The position numbers and the translations under genes were made by a program. A stretch of 6,132 nt of DNA from assembly GCA_964528155.1 (NCBI GenBank), contig CAZGRL010000188.1:1-6132 (forward strand), in the 5' to 3' direction. Every line of letters starts with the position of its first letter. The first letter of the stretch is position 1. The stretch is from G001797105 sp964528155. GTDB taxonomy: Bacteria; Chloroflexota; Anaerolineae; Anaerolineales; E44-bin32. The notes beneath the pieces are model-generated. The model was not told the origin of the DNA, did not search any database, and saw only the letters and a list, made by a program, of their open reading frames with translations. This document shows, in pieces, positions 4,777 to 6,132 of the stretch.

Positions 4777-5802
4777 ATGATCGTCGTTATGAAACGCGAA
4801 GCCAGCGCGCAAGAGATCGCTCAAGTCATCTCACGCATCGAAGGCAAGGGACTCAAGACGCACCTCAGCCAGGGCGAAGAACGCACGATCATCGGCGTGG
4901 TCGGCGACGAGCGCCCGCTCGACCCGGAACAGTTCGAGGTGATGGACGGCGTCGAGCGGATCCTCCCGGTCCTGCGGCCGTACAAGCTGGCCTCGCGCGA
5001 GATGCGACCCAACAACAGCGTGGTCGCGCTGAATGGTTCGAAGACCGGCGGGCCACGCATCGCCGTCATCGCCGGGCCGTGCTCGGTCGAAACTCGCCAG
5101 CAGCTCCTCGAGACGGCCCACGCCGTCAAGGCCGCCGGAGCCACCGCTCTCCGCGGTGGCGCGTTCAAGCCCAGGACCTCTCCCTACAGCTTCCAGGGAC
5201 TTGGCGAGGAAGGCCTCGAGCTTCTCGCCGAAGCTCGCCAGCAGACGGGGCTCCCCGTCGTGACCGAGGCGCTCTCCCCGGAACAGGTCCCGCTGGTCGC
5301 CAAGTACGCCGACATGATTCAGATCGGATCGCGCAACATGCAGAACTACGCTTTGCTGCGCGCCGTCGGCGAAGCCTCGCTCCCGGTCCTGCTGAAGCGA
5401 GGGATGATGTCCACTATCGACGAATGGCTGATGGCGGCCGAGTACATTCTGCTCCAGGGCAACGAAGATGTGGTCCTGTGCGAGCGCGGCATCCGATCCT
5501 TCGATCAGGCCACGCGGTTCACCACCGACATCAACGCCGTCCCGGTGGTCAAGGAGCTCTCGCACTTGCCCATCCTGCTCGACCCCAGCCACAGCACTGG
5601 CAAGTGGGAGTACGTCACGGCCGTGGCCCGCGCCGGGATCGCCGCCGGCGCCGACGGGCTGATGGTCGAGGTCCACCCCAACCCGGCCGAGGCCCTCTCC
5701 GACGGCGCGCAGAGCCTCAAGCCCGACAAGTTCGCCAGGCTGGTGGTCGAGGTCAACAAGATCGCCGAGGCCGTCGGAAGAGAAGGTCCGCTCAGTCGAT
5801 GA
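4777..5802 (+). CDS. aroF: 3-deoxy-7-phosphoheptulonate (DAHP) synthase, type I-beta
   Basis: This encodes a 341-aa enzyme that condenses phosphoenolpyruvate and erythrose 4-phosphate to DAHP, the first step of the shikimate pathway, in the cytoplasm. Residues 1 to about 70 form the ferredoxin-like regulatory domain (MIVVMKREASAQEIAQVISR onward) of the Thermotoga maritima-type enzymes, where it mediates Phe/Tyr feedback inhibition. The catalytic TIM barrel follows: IAGPCSVET (98-106), ALRGGAFKPRTSPYSFQG (124-141), TEALSPEQ (163-170), QIGSRNMQN (182-190), LLKRGM (205-210), CERGIR (235-240), LLDPSHSTG (267-275) and GLMVEVHPNP (294-303). Predicted metal ligands are Cys102, His272, Glu298 and Asp309, the same positions I recall for the T. 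maritima enzyme. The length is close to that enzyme's (about 338 aa). GGGAG (4766-4770) lies 6 nt before the ATG. The gene is preceded by an attenuator and overlaps tyrA by 4 bases, so expression is probably set by Phe/Tyr-tRNA charging and activity by feedback through the N-terminal domain. Symbols vary for this class (aroF, aroG, aroA). Confidence 0.97.
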   Translation: MIVVMKREASAQEIAQVISRIEGKGLKTHLSQGEERTIIGVVGDERPLDPEQFEVMDGVERILPVLRPYKLASREMRPNNSVVALNGSKTGGPRIAVIAGPCSVETRQQLLETAHAVKAAGATALRGGAFKPRTSPYSFQGLGEEGLELLAEARQQTGLPVVTEALSPEQVPLVAKYADMIQIGSRNMQNYALLRAVGEASLPVLLKRGMMSTIDEWLMAAEYILLQGNEDVVLCERGIRSFDQATRFTTDINAVPVVKELSHLPILLDPSHSTGKWEYVTAVARAGIAAGADGLMVEVHPNPAEALSDGAQSLKPDKFARLVVEVNKIAEAVGREGPLSR

Positions 5803-6132
5803 AGCTGGCCGAGGCGCGTGTGACCATCGTCGGTCTGGGTTTGATCGGCGGCTCAATGGCCGCCGGCTTGCGCGGGCGCTGCGCCGAAGTGGTCGGCGTC
5901 GACACCGACGCCGAGACGATGCGACTCGCTCACGATCGGGCCAGTGTGGATCGGGTCGAGGCAGACTTGCGCGCCGGTCTGGAAGCGTGCGACCTTGCGA
6001 TCCTGGCCGTGCCCGTCGGTGAGATCCTCTCGATCCTGGCCCGGCTGGGCGGTGACCTCCCTGTCCCGAAGTCCCTCCTTGACGTCGGTTCGACCAAGGC
6101 CGAGATCGTCGCCGCCATGCGCGCCCTGCCCT
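5799..6132 (+). CDS. tyrA: Prephenate dehydrogenase, N-terminal part (runs off the window)
   Basis: This is the 5' part (111 complete codons) of a gene for prephenate or arogenate dehydrogenase, which oxidatively decarboxylates prephenate to 4-hydroxyphenylpyruvate on the way to tyrosine. The Rossmann nucleotide-binding motif GLGLIGGS (12-19) opens the protein. Asp35 at the end of the second strand (VVGVDTD) suggests NAD+ rather than NADP+. The LAILAVPV strand (67-73 region) and LLDVGSTKAEIV (93-104) are characteristic of TyrA, DVGSxK being a family signature. The ATG overlaps the DAHP synthase stop codon (ATGA), and GGAAGAGAAGG (5776-5786) lies 12 nt upstream within the preceding gene, so the two are translationally coupled and under the same attenuator. 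There is no frameshift in the visible part. A generic beta-hydroxyacid dehydrogenase is the main alternative, but the DVGSTK motif and the context argue for TyrA. Confidence 0.93.
   Translation, partial: MKLAEARVTIVGLGLIGGSMAAGLRGRCAEVVGVDTDAETMRLAHDRASVDRVEADLRAGLEACDLAILAVPVGEILSILARLGGDLPVPKSLLDVGSTKAEIVAAMRALP

Overview
The window looks like a high-GC chromosomal segment from a member of the Chloroflexota, probably an Anaerolineae-like lineage. This is inferred from two tandem lipoproteins with Thr/Pro-rich linkers (including the phrase LPAGWTPTPT, typical of that phylum), the GC-rich codon use and the gene families present. No rRNA or other taxonomic marker is present, so the assignment is tentative. 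Every gene lies on the + strand.

Layout. Positions 122-1664 hold two overlapping lipoprotein genes: a small NTF2-like or unknown lipoprotein, then a phosphodiester glycosidase (NAGPA/DUF2233) lipoprotein. Positions 1788-3173 encode a serine beta-lactamase-like (class C/PBP4*-type) hydrolase without an evident signal peptide. Positions 3290-4402 encode a GNAT-related protein of the YghO-like family. After a 374-base stretch without a conventional gene, 4777-5802 encodes a type I-beta DAHP synthase (first step of aromatic amino-acid synthesis). It overlaps by four bases the start of tyrA (prephenate dehydrogenase), which runs off the window at 6132.

The most interesting part is the stretch 4403-4776. 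It contains a perfect 52-bp palindrome (4476-4527) and a strong extended -10 promoter (TTGACT, 17-bp spacer, TAGTAT with an upstream TG). A 27-codon leader ORF (4585-4668) follows, in which 8 of residues 6-16 are Phe or Tyr. Next come mutually exclusive pairings equivalent to the 1:2, 2:3 and 3:4 hairpins of a classical ribosome-mediated attenuator, ending in an intrinsic terminator (4702-4729) ahead of the DAHP synthase. The reading is that Phe/Tyr starvation stalls the leader ribosome on its FYYYF cluster, frees the antiterminator, and lets transcription continue into the DAHP synthase-tyrA operon. The predicted transcript starts only about 5 nt before the leader ATG, so the leader peptide would be translated almost leaderlessly. 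The leader also shows an internal 18-bp tandem duplication that doubled its aromatic codons.

The four upstream genes have no evident functional link with the aromatic operon; the palindrome and promoter separate the two parts.
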